From Nocardioides_C sp963700955 (GTDB lineage Bacteria > Actinomycetota > Actinomycetes > Propionibacteriales > Nocardioidaceae): a stretch of DNA of 64,000 nucleotides. The position numbers and the translations under genes are program-made. The stretch covers positions 112,240-176,239 of the forward strand of contig CAVOZH010000010.1 in NCBI GenBank assembly GCA_963700955.1. The letters run 5' to 3'. Under the pieces are notes generated by a model. It was not told where the DNA came from. It worked only from the letters and a program-made list of their open reading frames with translations, and made no database searches. Below, piece after piece: positions 1-8,293 of the stretch (the stretch's first letter is position 1; each line of letters starts with the position of its first letter).

Positions 1-605
1 TCATCCAGCTCTCCCCGGTCCTCGTCGCCGTGCTGGCCGCGGTGTTCCTCAAGGAGAAGGCCACACCCACCCTCGTCGTCGGCCTGCTCGTCGCCTTCGC
101 GGGCGTCGTGCTGATCGCGACGTCCACCTCCGACCAGGGCGACCGCGACCCGCTGGGGGTGGCCCTCTGCCTGGTCTCGGCCGCGGCCTACGCCGTCAGC
201 CTGGTCCTGCAGAAGCCGCTCGTCTCGCGGCTGGCGGCGGTCGAGGTGACCTGGATCGCGTGCACGGTCGGTGCGCTGGCGTGCCTGCCGTTCACCGCCG
301 ACCTGGTCCGCGAGGCCGGGCAGGCGACGCCGGCCGACCTCGGTTGGATGGTCTACCTCGGGCTGTTCCCCACGGCGATCGCGTTCTCGACGTACGCCTA
401 CGCACTCGGCCACATGAGCGCGGGCAGCCTGAGCGTCACGACGTACCTCGTCCCGCCGATCACGGTCCTGCTCAGCTGGGTTCTCCTCGCCGAGGTGCCT
501 CCTGCGTTGGCGTACGTCGGTGGCGGCCTGTGCCTGGCCGGGGTGGCCCTTGCCCGGCGACGGCCACGGACCCGCGCCACGCAGCGCGAGCCGGTGAGCA
601 CGTGA
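1..605 (+). CDS. EamA-family (DMT) transporter, C-terminal part
   Basis: Multi-pass inner-membrane protein of the drug/metabolite transporter superfamily, cut by the left window edge. The frame is open from base 3, so the GTG at 30 is an internal codon and not the start. About 200 residues are visible, corresponding to the second EamA repeat plus the end of the first. They contain several hydrophobic helices, a short 'SPVLVAVLA' helix followed by the 'FLKE' turn typical of the end of an EamA repeat, and an Arg-rich cytoplasmic tail. Family members export metabolites or amino acids, but the substrate cannot be read from sequence. It converges on the minus-strand YbjN gene, with stops 6 bases apart. 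Confidence 0.85.
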   Translation, partial: IQLSPVLVAVLAAVFLKEKATPTLVVGLLVAFAGVVLIATSTSDQGDRDPLGVALCLVSAAAYAVSLVLQKPLVSRLAAVEVTWIACTVGALACLPFTADLVREAGQATPADLGWMVYLGLFPTAIAFSTYAYALGHMSAGSLSVTTYLVPPITVLLSWVLLAEVPPALAYVGGGLCLAGVALARRRPRTRATQREPVST

Positions 606-611
606 CCGACG

Positions 612-1154
612 CTAGCCGGGCTGCTCGCCGTTCTCGAGCCAGCCGCGGAAGGCTTCGAGGTTGCGGGTGGACTCACCGCGGGACCTGCGCCAGTCCCACT
701 CGCGGCGGATCGAGGTGGCGAAGCCGAGCTCGAGGATCGTGTTGAACGACTCGTCGGCGTAGGACAGCACCGCTCCGAGCAGCCGGTCGATCTCGTCGGG
801 TGTCACCGAGCTGAGCGGCAGCCGCCCGTCGAGGTAGATGTCGCCCAGGTGGTCGAGCGCGAACGCGACGCCGTACAGCTTGAGGTTCCGCTCGAGGAGC
901 CACCGGTAGACCCGCTCGTGGTTCTCGTCGGGCCGGCGCACGACGAAGGCGTGGACGCCGAGAGCGTGCTCGCCGACGTCGAAGCGGCACGGGGTCTGCA
1001 GCTTCTTCTCGCCGGGGAGGACGACCGTGAAGACGCCGGGCTCGATCTCCTTCCACTCCAGCTCGTGCGTGTCGAAGACCTCCCGCAGGGTGGCGGCGGC
1101 CACCTGCTGCTGCTCGGTCATCGCGCCGGCGAGCTGGTCGACAGGTTCGGTCAT
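612..1154 (-). CDS. YbjN domain-containing protein
   Basis: A 180-residue cytosolic protein of the YbjN family, which has a type III secretion chaperone-like fold and no settled biochemical role. I chose the ATG at 1154 because it overlaps the mshA stop as ATGA, a standard coupled start; a longer open frame to 1238 would run deep into mshA. The YbjN core covers about residues 10–150, with a charged tail. A YbjN-type gene directly after mshA is also found in Mycobacterium (Rv0486–Rv0487, from memory), so this is conserved synteny. Co-transcription with mshA is likely, but a role in mycothiol metabolism is only suggested by the neighbourhood. Confidence 0.85.
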   Translation of the reverse strand: MTEPVDQLAGAMTEQQQVAAATLREVFDTHELEWKEIEPGVFTVVLPGEKKLQTPCRFDVGEHALGVHAFVVRRPDENHERVYRWLLERNLKLYGVAFALDHLGDIYLDGRLPLSSVTPDEIDRLLGAVLSYADESFNTILELGFATSIRREWDWRRSRGESTRNLEAFRGWLENGEQPG

Positions 1155-2470
1155 GACGTCATCCCTTTCAGGTCGCTGCGCAGCGCGGCGCTGGCCTGGC
1201 GGTACACCTCGACGGTGCGCTCCGCGGTCGCCTCCCACGCGAAGTTCGCGGCCTGGCGTACGGCGCCGGCCGAGAGCTCGTCGCGGAAGGCCGGTTGGTG
1301 GAGGACCCGCTCGAACGTGCGGGCGTAGTCGGCCGGGTCGTGCCCCTCGACGAGCAGGCCGGAGACGCCGTGGTGCACCGCGGTGGTGAGTCCCCCCACG
1401 GCGGCGGCCACGACCGGCGTACCGGTTGCCTGGGCCTCGACGGCGACCAGCCCGAAGGACTCGTTGTACGACGGGACGCAGACGAGTGTCGCGGCGGCGT
1501 ACCAGTCGACGAGGACGGACTGTGCCACCGGCGGGACGAAGCGCACGACGTCGTCGAGGCCGAGGGACGTGGCGAGCTGGGCGAGGGACTCGGGGTGCTC
1601 GAGACCCGTGCCGGACGGTCCGCCGACGATCGGGACGACGAGGTGCGAGCGCAGGGACGGGTCGCGTTCGAGCAGCACCGCGACTGCGCGGAGCAGGACG
1701 TCAGGAGCCTTCAGCGGCTGGATCCGGCCGGCGAACATCAGCACGTGAGCGTCCGCGGGGAGGCCGAGCCGGGCCCGCGCAGCAGCCTGACCGACCGGCC
1801 GGAACACGTCGAGGTCCACGCCGGGATGGACCACCTCGACGCGGGACGGGTCCGCGTCGTACAGGTTGATCAGCTGTTTGGCCTCGATGTCGGTGTTCGC
1901 GATCAGCATGTCGGCGGCCTCGACCACCTGCTCCTCGCCGATGAGCCGCGCCATGGGCTCGGGGCTGTCCCCCTCGGCGAGCATCTCGTTCTTGACCTTC
2001 GCCATGGTGTGCATGGTGTGCGCGAGCGGGACGCCCCACCGGTCGCGGACCAGCGCGCCGACCTGGCCGGAGAGCCAGTAGTGGCTGTGCACGAGGTCGT
2101 ACCAGCCCTGCTCGTGACCCGCCTCCGCCCGGAGCACCTCACGGGCGAAGGTGCACAGCTGAGGCGGCAGCTCGCCCTTGAGCAGACCCTCGAACGGTCC
2201 CGCATGCACGTGATGGACGTGGACACCGGGGACCGCCTCGACCACCGGCGGCAGCGCCGAGGAGGTCGCGCGCGTGAAGATCTCGACCGCGATGTCGCGT
2301 TGGGCCAGGCGCTTGGAGAGCTCCATGACGTACACGTTCATCCCGCCCGCGTCACCCGTGCCCGGCTGGTCGAGCGGGGACGTGTGCAGGCTGATCATCG
2401 CGACCCGGCCGTGCGCAGGGCGCGGCGAGGCGCTCGCGGCGTGCGCGGCGTTCGGGGACACAGGACTCAC
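1151..2470 (-). CDS. mshA: D-inositol-3-phosphate glycosyltransferase MshA (mycothiol synthesis)
   Basis: GT4-family enzyme that transfers GlcNAc from UDP-GlcNAc to 1D-myo-inositol 3-phosphate, the first committed step of mycothiol synthesis in the cytosol. The MshA hallmark 'HTSPLDQPGTGDAGGMNVYV' lies at about residues 29–48. Further matches to the family are 'VHSHYWLSGQVG', 'VHPGVDLDVFRP' and the C-terminal GT4 motif 'NESFGLVAVEAQA'. The open frame extends to a codon at 2518, inside the upstream gene. I prefer GTG at 2470 (439 residues), because GGAGGT lies 10 bases upstream and this start leaves a 22-base gap after the upstream stop at 2493. Followed by YbjN through an ATGA overlap. Its presence places the organism in the Actinobacteria. 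Confidence 0.95.
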   Translation of the reverse strand: MSPVSPNAAHAASASPRPAHGRVAMISLHTSPLDQPGTGDAGGMNVYVMELSKRLAQRDIAVEIFTRATSSALPPVVEAVPGVHVHHVHAGPFEGLLKGELPPQLCTFAREVLRAEAGHEQGWYDLVHSHYWLSGQVGALVRDRWGVPLAHTMHTMAKVKNEMLAEGDSPEPMARLIGEEQVVEAADMLIANTDIEAKQLINLYDADPSRVEVVHPGVDLDVFRPVGQAAARARLGLPADAHVLMFAGRIQPLKAPDVLLRAVAVLLERDPSLRSHLVVPIVGGPSGTGLEHPESLAQLATSLGLDDVVRFVPPVAQSVLVDWYAAATLVCVPSYNESFGLVAVEAQATGTPVVAAAVGGLTTAVHHGVSGLLVEGHDPADYARTFERVLHQPAFRDELSAGAVRQAANFAWEATAERTVEVYRQASAALRSDLKGMTS

Positions 2471-2492
2471 GAAACGGCATACCTCCGATGGG

Positions 2493-5162
2493 TCAAACCA
2501 TCCGCGATTGTTCCCCATTCCCCCAGGGCCACTCGCGCCGCGTCAGGACTGCCTCCTGGGAGGCGACGGCCGCCACCGCACGAGCGAGGCGTACGACGCG
2601 CGGGGTGGCCCGTTCCACCGCCCGCCACAGCAGGATGCCGGTCAGCAGGGACAGCACCGTCGCGAGCCAGGGCAGCTCGTCCTCGAGGTGCGGGTAGACC
2701 TGCCAGTGCACGAGGTAGATGTAGAGCGACGCGCTCGCCAGGGCCCCGGCGAGGCGACCTGCCCACGACGGCACCCGGACCGACCGGACCCACACCAGTG
2801 CCAGCAGGCCCGCGACGACGACGGCCTCGCGCGCCGGGTCGTCGAAGAACCCGGGGACGGTCGCGACCACGACGGCCGAGACGAGCACGCGCTGCCACGT
2901 CGCGGTCGCCTTCACCGTCGCCCAGCCGAGGGCGAACAGCCAGAAGACGACGTTCGCGCGGTGGATCGCGTCGCCCCCCATGAGCTCGACCACCTCGTAG
3001 CGGGTGAGCAGCCCGAGCCCCGCGAGCGTCATCGGCAGCCAGAACGACCAGCGCCTCTCGGCCCGGTCCACGCCCGGCAGCGCCATCACGACCGTCAGGG
3101 CGAGGAGCGTGTGGACCAGAGCCTCGATGAACCAGTAGTGCCACGCGGGCTCGGTCCAGGTCGGTGGGCCGACGACCCCGTTGACCAGGAGGGCGTTGCG
3201 CCACCCGAGCCCCCGGGTGCAGGTCGCGACGATGCCGATCACGACCATCGAGGGCACCGCGATCCGGGCGATGCTCGACCCCAGGTGCCGGATCCGGTCG
3301 GTGCGCACGGCACCGGTCAGGTGGAACCGGCCGAAGTTGAAGCCGGCCACCCCGAGCAGCACGTGGGCGCCGCCGACGACGGTGAACAGGTTCGCGTGCG
3401 TCCCGACGATCGCCACGATCGCCAGTGCTCGCAGGAGCACGTTCACCTCCAGCGACCTGCCGCGTCGCGCCTTCCCGTCGTGCGGCGCCAGCTCGCCGAT
3501 CGGCGTGACGTGCCAGTTCGGCGGGAGGTGGCCGAGGACCTCCTCGACCCGGATCGACATCTCCACGTAGGAGAGCGAGTCCCCTTCGAGTGAGACGAAG
3601 GTGTCCTCGTCGCGCACGACCTCGCGCCGGAGCACGTCGGCGTAGACCTCGCGCAGCCGCGCGCCCGTCGTACCGGGGGTGCGGGAGGTGACGGTTTCCC
3701 GAGGTCCCTCGGGAGAGCACCGCGCAAGCGCCGCCACCGCACGGTAGTCGGGCTTGCCGTTGGGCAGCCGCGGCACGGCGTGCACCGGGCAGACGGCGAC
3801 TGCTCCGGCCGGGAGGCCGACGTGCTCCACGGCGACGGCGGCGACGCGCGCGACGTCGACCGGACCCGCGTCGTCGGAGACCGCTACCACGAGCCGCTCG
3901 CCCGAGGCGGCCTCCGCCGCGGCGCAGGCGACCAGCATCCCCTCGTCGGCGTACACCCGCTCCACCTCGTCGAGGTCGATGCGCAGCCCGAAGATCTTGG
4001 CGAACCGGTTGCGCCGGCCGACGATCTCGAAGAGCCCCTCCGGGGTACGGCGGGCGACGTCACCGGTCCGCAGGGAGGTCGTGACCCGCCCGAGTGCCAG
4101 GTCGGCCGGGGTCTCGGCGTACCCGAGCATCACGTTCGGCCCTTCGTAGACGAGCTCTCCCACGTCAGGGGCGCCGGAGCGCGTGAGGGGCAGCTCCGGG
4201 AGCGGCTCGAGGTGGAACGACCCGCCGGGCACGGGTACCCCGACCGCGCCCGGAGAGGTGAGCGCGAGGTCGGGAGGCAGGTAGGCCATCCGCGCGGTGG
4301 CCTCGGTCTGGCCGTACATCACGAACAGGTCCCACCCGCGGCGCCGACCGAGGTCGGCGTAGTGACGGACCCGGTCGGGCGCGAGGCGGCCGCCGGCCTG
4401 GGTCACGTAACGCAGCGACGGCAGGTCCATCTCGTCGAAGCCCACCCGGTCGAGGAGGTCGAAGGTGTACGGCACCGCCGCGAACGTCGTGGCCCCTGCG
4501 GCCCGGAACTCCTCCCAGAAGCAGCCGTCGACCACCGACGAGGAAGTCAGCATCAGCGAGGCGCCGGCGAGCAGGTGGCTGTTGATCACCGACAGGCCGT
4601 AGCAGTAGTGCATCGGCAGCGTCGTCGCCGCCACGTCCGAGGGTCGGATCGAGAGGTACGTCGCGATCGACTCGGCGTTGGCCTGCACGTTGTCCACCGA
4701 GAGCCGGACCAGCTTCGGCGACCCGGTCGAGCCGGAGGTGGACAGCAGGAGCGCCAGATCGGGGTGCAGGTCATGGGCAGTGCCGGCGCGGCGTTCGGCC
4801 AGCCCACCACCGGGCCCGGCGACGACATCGGGGTCGTAGGCCGAGATGACCGCCTCGACGTTTCCGGGGTTGTCGCCGGGCACGAGGATCACGGGATGCC
4901 CGGCGGCCAGAGCGGCCAGGTAGGTCACGAGGGGATCGAGCCGGTTCGCGCCGGCGACGAGGACCAGGCGGCGGGTGCTGCCCAGCGCGGCGGAGCGGGC
5001 GGTCACGAGCCGGGCGAGAGCGGAGTAGGTGACGGTCTCGTCGGACGTTCGCACCGCGACCCGCTCGCCGAACTGCGCCAGCCGGGCCGCGAAAGCCACT
5101 GCGCCGGGGCTCGCCGTCAGCGGGCCCGAGCCGGGACGAGGATCGGTGGGAGCGATGCGCAC
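2493..5162 (-). CDS. Adenylation domain–carrier protein–acyltransferase-3 membrane fusion
   Basis: An 889-residue three-part protein. Residues 1–480 form an ANL adenylation domain: P-loop 'STSGSTGSPK' at 141–150, 'YGQTE' at 283–287, 'TGD' at 366–368 and the catalytic lysine of 'PNGKPDY' at 470. Residues 495–565 resemble an acyl/peptidyl carrier domain with 'EGDSL', placing the phosphopantetheine serine at 529. Residues 570 to about 860 are strongly hydrophobic, with about ten helices, and resemble acyltransferase-3 (OafA/YrhL) membrane enzymes. By family logic, the enzyme would activate a carboxylic acid, load it on its own carrier and transfer it to an acceptor at or across the membrane. Start is GTG at 5162 with no clear SD. 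A strong iron box lies 13 bases upstream, so expression is probably IdeR/DtxR-controlled. Substrate and acceptor are unknown; a role in siderophore or envelope acylation is inference. Confidence 0.8.
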   Translation of the reverse strand: MRIAPTDPRPGSGPLTASPGAVAFAARLAQFGERVAVRTSDETVTYSALARLVTARSAALGSTRRLVLVAGANRLDPLVTYLAALAAGHPVILVPGDNPGNVEAVISAYDPDVVAGPGGGLAERRAGTAHDLHPDLALLLSTSGSTGSPKLVRLSVDNVQANAESIATYLSIRPSDVAATTLPMHYCYGLSVINSHLLAGASLMLTSSSVVDGCFWEEFRAAGATTFAAVPYTFDLLDRVGFDEMDLPSLRYVTQAGGRLAPDRVRHYADLGRRRGWDLFVMYGQTEATARMAYLPPDLALTSPGAVGVPVPGGSFHLEPLPELPLTRSGAPDVGELVYEGPNVMLGYAETPADLALGRVTTSLRTGDVARRTPEGLFEIVGRRNRFAKIFGLRIDLDEVERVYADEGMLVACAAAEAASGERLVVAVSDDAGPVDVARVAAVAVEHVGLPAGAVAVCPVHAVPRLPNGKPDYRAVAALARCSPEGPRETVTSRTPGTTGARLREVYADVLRREVVRDEDTFVSLEGDSLSYVEMSIRVEEVLGHLPPNWHVTPIGELAPHDGKARRGRSLEVNVLLRALAIVAIVGTHANLFTVVGGAHVLLGVAGFNFGRFHLTGAVRTDRIRHLGSSIARIAVPSMVVIGIVATCTRGLGWRNALLVNGVVGPPTWTEPAWHYWFIEALVHTLLALTVVMALPGVDRAERRWSFWLPMTLAGLGLLTRYEVVELMGGDAIHRANVVFWLFALGWATVKATATWQRVLVSAVVVATVPGFFDDPAREAVVVAGLLALVWVRSVRVPSWAGRLAGALASASLYIYLVHWQVYPHLEDELPWLATVLSLLTGILLWRAVERATPRVVRLARAVAAVASQEAVLTRREWPWGNGEQSRMV

Positions 5163-5174
5163 CGAGGGAGTTTA

Positions 5175-5193
5175 TTAGGTAAGGCTTACCTGA
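5175..5193 (-). promoter_or_regulatory. IdeR/DtxR-type iron box
   Basis: The 19-bp sequence TTAGGTAAGGCTTACCTGA is an almost perfect inverted repeat. It matches the actinobacterial iron-box consensus TTAGGTTAGGCTAACCTAA at all but three positions. It ends 13 bases before the GTG start at 5162 of the adenylation–acyltransferase gene. There is no good SD between, so the transcript may be leaderless with the box over its promoter. Family knowledge predicts repression by Fe2+-loaded IdeR/DtxR when iron is plentiful. Confidence 0.85.
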
Positions 5194-5227
5194 GACAAAG
5201 TGGTGTGTGCCACGCCGGACGGTTCAC

Positions 5228-5677
5228 TCAGCGAGCGGCGCGGCGCCCTCGAACCGGGGCCGGACGCTGCGCAGCAGCCGCCTCCGCGTGGGCCACGGCT
5301 CGTCCGTGAGCCCACCTACCCGTGATCAGGGCGGCGACCGCGCCGATGATGACGCTCAGCTGGTCGTGGAGCCACGTGTCCCCGCCGTACATCGCCTTGA
5401 CCGCCTGGTCGAACAGCTGCCACATCATCAGCACGAGCAGCGGCGTGGCGATCGCCACCACGCCACGCAGCCACACCGGCGCCTTGTCCACAAGCGTGTA
5501 GCCGGCCGCTCCCAGAGCGACGGCGAACGCCGCGAACCCTCCATAGAAGGCCTTGTCGACGAGCCCTCCGCTGGTCGTCTCCCCGCCGCTGTACCAGATC
5601 AGACCTACCTTGACCAGCCAGCCGACGCCTCCCACGACGGCCGCGATCGAAACGATTCTCCTCGGGTCCATGCGCAT
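5228..5677 (-). CDS. Small multi-pass membrane protein, function unknown
   Basis: A 149-residue protein of no family I can name. I chose ATG at 5677 (starting 'MRMDPRRIVSIAAV'), because the upstream part of the open frame is Arg/Pro-rich and not protein-like. Four hydrophobic segments are visible: about residues 6–26, 38–58, 66–88 and 103–122. An Ala/Arg-rich cytoplasmic tail follows. It lies just upstream of the iron-box gene on the same strand, but about 65 bases and the iron box separate them, so it is probably a separate unit. It is divergent from the SDR at 5751. Confidence 0.6.
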   Translation of the reverse strand: MRMDPRRIVSIAAVVGGVGWLVKVGLIWYSGGETTSGGLVDKAFYGGFAAFAVALGAAGYTLVDKAPVWLRGVVAIATPLLVLMMWQLFDQAVKAMYGGDTWLHDQLSVIIGAVAALITGRWAHGRAVAHAEAAAAQRPAPVRGRRAAR

Positions 5678-5750
5678 AGTGTGCCTTTCCGGACGACCCG
5701 GGCGCACCCCCTAGCCGCTCTCCGGTCTGCACCGATGCCAGAATCCAGGC

Positions 5751-6515
5751 ATGGCCACCGACCAGCAGACCGACCGCAGGACCGCCGTCGTCACCGGCGC
5801 AAGCAGTGGAATCGGCGCTGCCACCGCGCGACGTCTCGCAACGGAGGGCTACCACGTGTACTGCGCCGCCCGTCGTACCGAGCGTGTGCAGTCCCTGGCC
5901 GACGAGATCGGGGGGACGGCGATCCGGTGCGACGTCACCTCGTCAGGGGACGTCGCGGCGCTGGCGAAGGAGGTCGGCGAGCGCCTCGACGTGCTCGTCA
6001 ACAACGCCGGGGGCGCCTTCGGGTCGGATCCCGTGGCGGAGGCGAACCCCGACGACTGGCGCGCGATGTACGAGGTGAACGTCATCGGTCTGCTCAACGT
6101 CACCAAGGCGCTGCTGCCTGCGCTGGTCGCGAGCGGCGACGGGGTGATCGTCAACGTCGGATCGACCGCCGGCCGGATCGCCTACGAAGGCGGTGGCGGC
6201 TACACCGCGGCCAAGCACGGCACCCAGGTCGTCACCGAGACCCTGCGTCTCGAGCTCGTTGGGCAGCCGGTCCGGGTCAGCGAGATCGCTCCGGGCATGG
6301 TGCGGACCGACGAGTTCTCGATGGTGCGCTTCGGCGGCGACCTCGAGAGGGCCGAGCAGGTGTACGCCGGAGTCGCGGAGCCACTCGTGGCCGAGGACGT
6401 CGCCGACGCGATCGCGTGGGTGGTCACCCGGCCTTCGCACGTGAACATCGACGAGCTCGTGATCCGCCCGCGAGCCCAGGCCGCGCAGCACAAGGTGCAC
6501 CGCGTCTTCGACTGA
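5751..6515 (+). CDS. SDR oxidoreductase, YdfG-like
   Basis: A 254-residue classical short-chain dehydrogenase/reductase. The NAD(P)-binding motif 'TGASSGIG' is near residue 15, 'NNAGG' near residue 84, and the catalytic Ser and YxxxK ('GSTAG', 'YTAAK') lie between about 135 and 155. The 'ARRTERVQ' segment after beta-2 suggests NADP. The overall pattern resembles YdfG-type 3-hydroxy acid/serine dehydrogenases, including the C-terminal 'VNIDELVIRP' segment. The exact substrate cannot be assigned. It is transcribed alone, and a strong hairpin follows at 6532–6579. Confidence 0.85.
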   Translation: MATDQQTDRRTAVVTGASSGIGAATARRLATEGYHVYCAARRTERVQSLADEIGGTAIRCDVTSSGDVAALAKEVGERLDVLVNNAGGAFGSDPVAEANPDDWRAMYEVNVIGLLNVTKALLPALVASGDGVIVNVGSTAGRIAYEGGGGYTAAKHGTQVVTETLRLELVGQPVRVSEIAPGMVRTDEFSMVRFGGDLERAEQVYAGVAEPLVAEDVADAIAWVVTRPSHVNIDELVIRPRAQAAQHKVHRVFD

Positions 6516-6531
6516 GGCGATCCGGGTCAGG

Positions 6532-6579
6532 GGGTACGGAGGCGCGACCCCTGCTGCTAGAAAGCGCGCCTCCGCACCC
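6532..6579. terminator. Bidirectional terminator hairpin between convergent genes
   Basis: Arms 6532–6546 and 6565–6579 form a 15-bp GC-rich stem with a single mismatch and an 18-base loop. It sits between the stops of the SDR (6515) and the MscS-like gene (6589), so it can serve both strands. No long T-tract is visible, as is common in high-GC actinobacteria. Confidence 0.6.
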
Positions 6580-6588
6580 GGAGTTCCC

Positions 6589-7425
6589 TCAGAAGCGGCT
6601 CTGAGGAGAGTCCGATGGCCAGGCCTGGGTGGCGCCCGGGTCCCGCCCGAGGCTCGGGTCGGCCGCCTCCGGAGCGGACGAGTAACCCGAGCTGAACGAG
6701 CCGGTGGAGTAGCCCGACGAGGCGTCGGCGCGTGCCCGGCCGCTCTCGAGGTCGCGCTTGGCCCGCTCCCTGTCGTCCCTGCCCTTGCGGTAGGCGTCCT
6801 CCAGCATGGCCCCGGCGAGGTCACGGCCGCCGAGGCCGAAGGCCAGCGCCAGGCCGAGCGCGAGGGCGAACATCGTGGCGGCGAAGGCGATCCGGACGAT
6901 CTCCTCGGCGATCTCGAGCTGCTCGAGGATCATGAACATCGCGATGATCATGACCAGCGCGGGCACGACGGTCGCGACGATCTTGCCGGTGGGGGTGTCC
7001 CCCATGACCCGGCCGACACCGGAGGCGACGGCGCCCGCGACAATCGCGGCGACAACGAAGATCACGATGGCGACGATGATGTTGGGCAGGTACGCGAGAA
7101 CCTCGTTCATGAAGGTGGTCAGCGCCGGGATGCCGAGCGCGCCGATCGCCGAGAACAGGAAGAACGCGAAGACCAGCCAGAACACCGCCCGCGCGATCCC
7201 CCGAGACGGCCGCGCTCCGGACACGACCATCTCGACGTACCGGTTCGCGTCGGACTGCCGCAGCTTGCTGTCGACGCCCGTCTTCTCGAGGAGCTTCTGC
7301 GCAGCCGTGGCGACCAGCCTCGCCACGACGTAGCCGACGAGCAGGAGGACAAGGAAGCCGAGCAGGTTCGGGAGGAACCCGAAGAAACCCTCCCACGCCC
7401 GGTTGAAGCTGCCGCCCACGTCCAT
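6589..7425 (-). CDS. MscS-like mechanosensitive channel family membrane protein (CmpX-like)
   Basis: A 278-residue membrane protein. Start is ATG at 7425, with GGAG in the upstream 'AGGCAGGAGAACGGC'; the longer open frame to 7485 is rejected. Helices are visible at about residues 15–40, 80–100, 110–135 and 150–200. The first has the 'LVGYVVARLV' pattern of conserved TM-helix proteins related to small-conductance channels, and Gly/Ala-rich pore-type helices follow. The last 70 residues are charged, then Ser/Gly/Tyr-rich and probably disordered. A role in osmotic or membrane-tension response follows from the family only. Monocistronic, convergent with the SDR. Confidence 0.75.
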   Translation of the reverse strand: MDVGGSFNRAWEGFFGFLPNLLGFLVLLLVGYVVARLVATAAQKLLEKTGVDSKLRQSDANRYVEMVVSGARPSRGIARAVFWLVFAFFLFSAIGALGIPALTTFMNEVLAYLPNIIVAIVIFVVAAIVAGAVASGVGRVMGDTPTGKIVATVVPALVMIIAMFMILEQLEIAEEIVRIAFAATMFALALGLALAFGLGGRDLAGAMLEDAYRKGRDDRERAKRDLESGRARADASSGYSTGSFSSGYSSAPEAADPSLGRDPGATQAWPSDSPQSRF

Positions 7426-7516
7426 GCCGTTCTCCTGCCTCAGTGCGATCTGACACCGCGGCGTACCCGTGGCCGAACCGGGCAAACCCTGCTTCGGGTC
7501 ACATCGGACGGCGGGC

Positions 7517-8293
7517 TCAGAGCACGGAGTCGACTGCCTCGGGGAGCACCTCGCCGGCCCGCCCTCGCAGCACCACCGTGGCGATCTCGTCGAGGGGCGT
7601 CGGCTCGTCGTTGACGATGACCAGGGGCACGCCGGCCCGGACCGCCGACACCGGGAGGTCGGCTGCCGGCCAGACCTGGAGCGAAGAGCCGACGGTGAGC
7701 ATCAGGTCCGCGGTCGTCGCGAGCGTCGTGGCCTGCTCGACCACGCCGGGGAAGAGCATCTGCCCGAAGGAGACCGTCGAGGACTTCACGAGGCCGCCGC
7801 ACTCGGGGCAGGACGGGTCCGGGTCGCCCGCGTCGAGCAGCTCGAAGACCCAGGTGTGCGGGGCGGTGAACCCGCACCCCTCAGGCGTGCCCTGCCGGGG
7901 CGCGTGGCCGATGCACATCACCTCGCGGGCGGTGCCGTGGATCTCCACGACGTTCGTGGACCCGGCGAGCTGGTGGAGTCCGTCGATGTTCTGCGTGATG
8001 ACGCCGTGCCCTCGTCCCGCCGCCTCGATCCGGGCAAGCGCGACGTGAGCAGGGTTCGGCCGCGCCTCGCGGAGGAAGAACTCGCGGCGCATCGCCCAGG
8101 AGTTCGCGCGCACCTCCGCGGACTCGACGTACCTGTCGAAGGTGAAGTCCCGCGGGTCGTAGCGGGTCCAGACGCCCCCGGGCGAACGGAAGTCGGGAAT
8201 GCCGGACTCGGTCGAGATCCCCGCGCCGGTGAACGCCGTCACCCGATGGCTCGCGGCGAGCAGGCCGGCCAGCTCGGTGATCGGGTCGGTCAT
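7517..8293 (-). CDS. Sir2-family NAD+-dependent protein deacylase (sirtuin)
   Basis: A 258-residue sirtuin that removes acyl groups from lysines using NAD+. Visible motifs are 'FTGAGISTESGIPDFR' at about residues 20–35, 'TQNIDGLHQ' near 100, the catalytic histidine in 'EIHG' near 118, a zinc site formed by 'MCIGH…GCGF' and 'CPECGG', and 'GSSLQVWPAADLP' near the C terminus. The ATG at 8293 overlaps the stop of the upstream crotonase gene (ATGA), so the aldo/keto reductase, crotonase and sirtuin genes form one coupled operon. The acyl type removed is not determined. Confidence 0.92.
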   Translation of the reverse strand: MTDPITELAGLLAASHRVTAFTGAGISTESGIPDFRSPGGVWTRYDPRDFTFDRYVESAEVRANSWAMRREFFLREARPNPAHVALARIEAAGRGHGVITQNIDGLHQLAGSTNVVEIHGTAREVMCIGHAPRQGTPEGCGFTAPHTWVFELLDAGDPDPSCPECGGLVKSSTVSFGQMLFPGVVEQATTLATTADLMLTVGSSLQVWPAADLPVSAVRAGVPLVIVNDEPTPLDEIATVVLRGRAGEVLPEAVDSVL

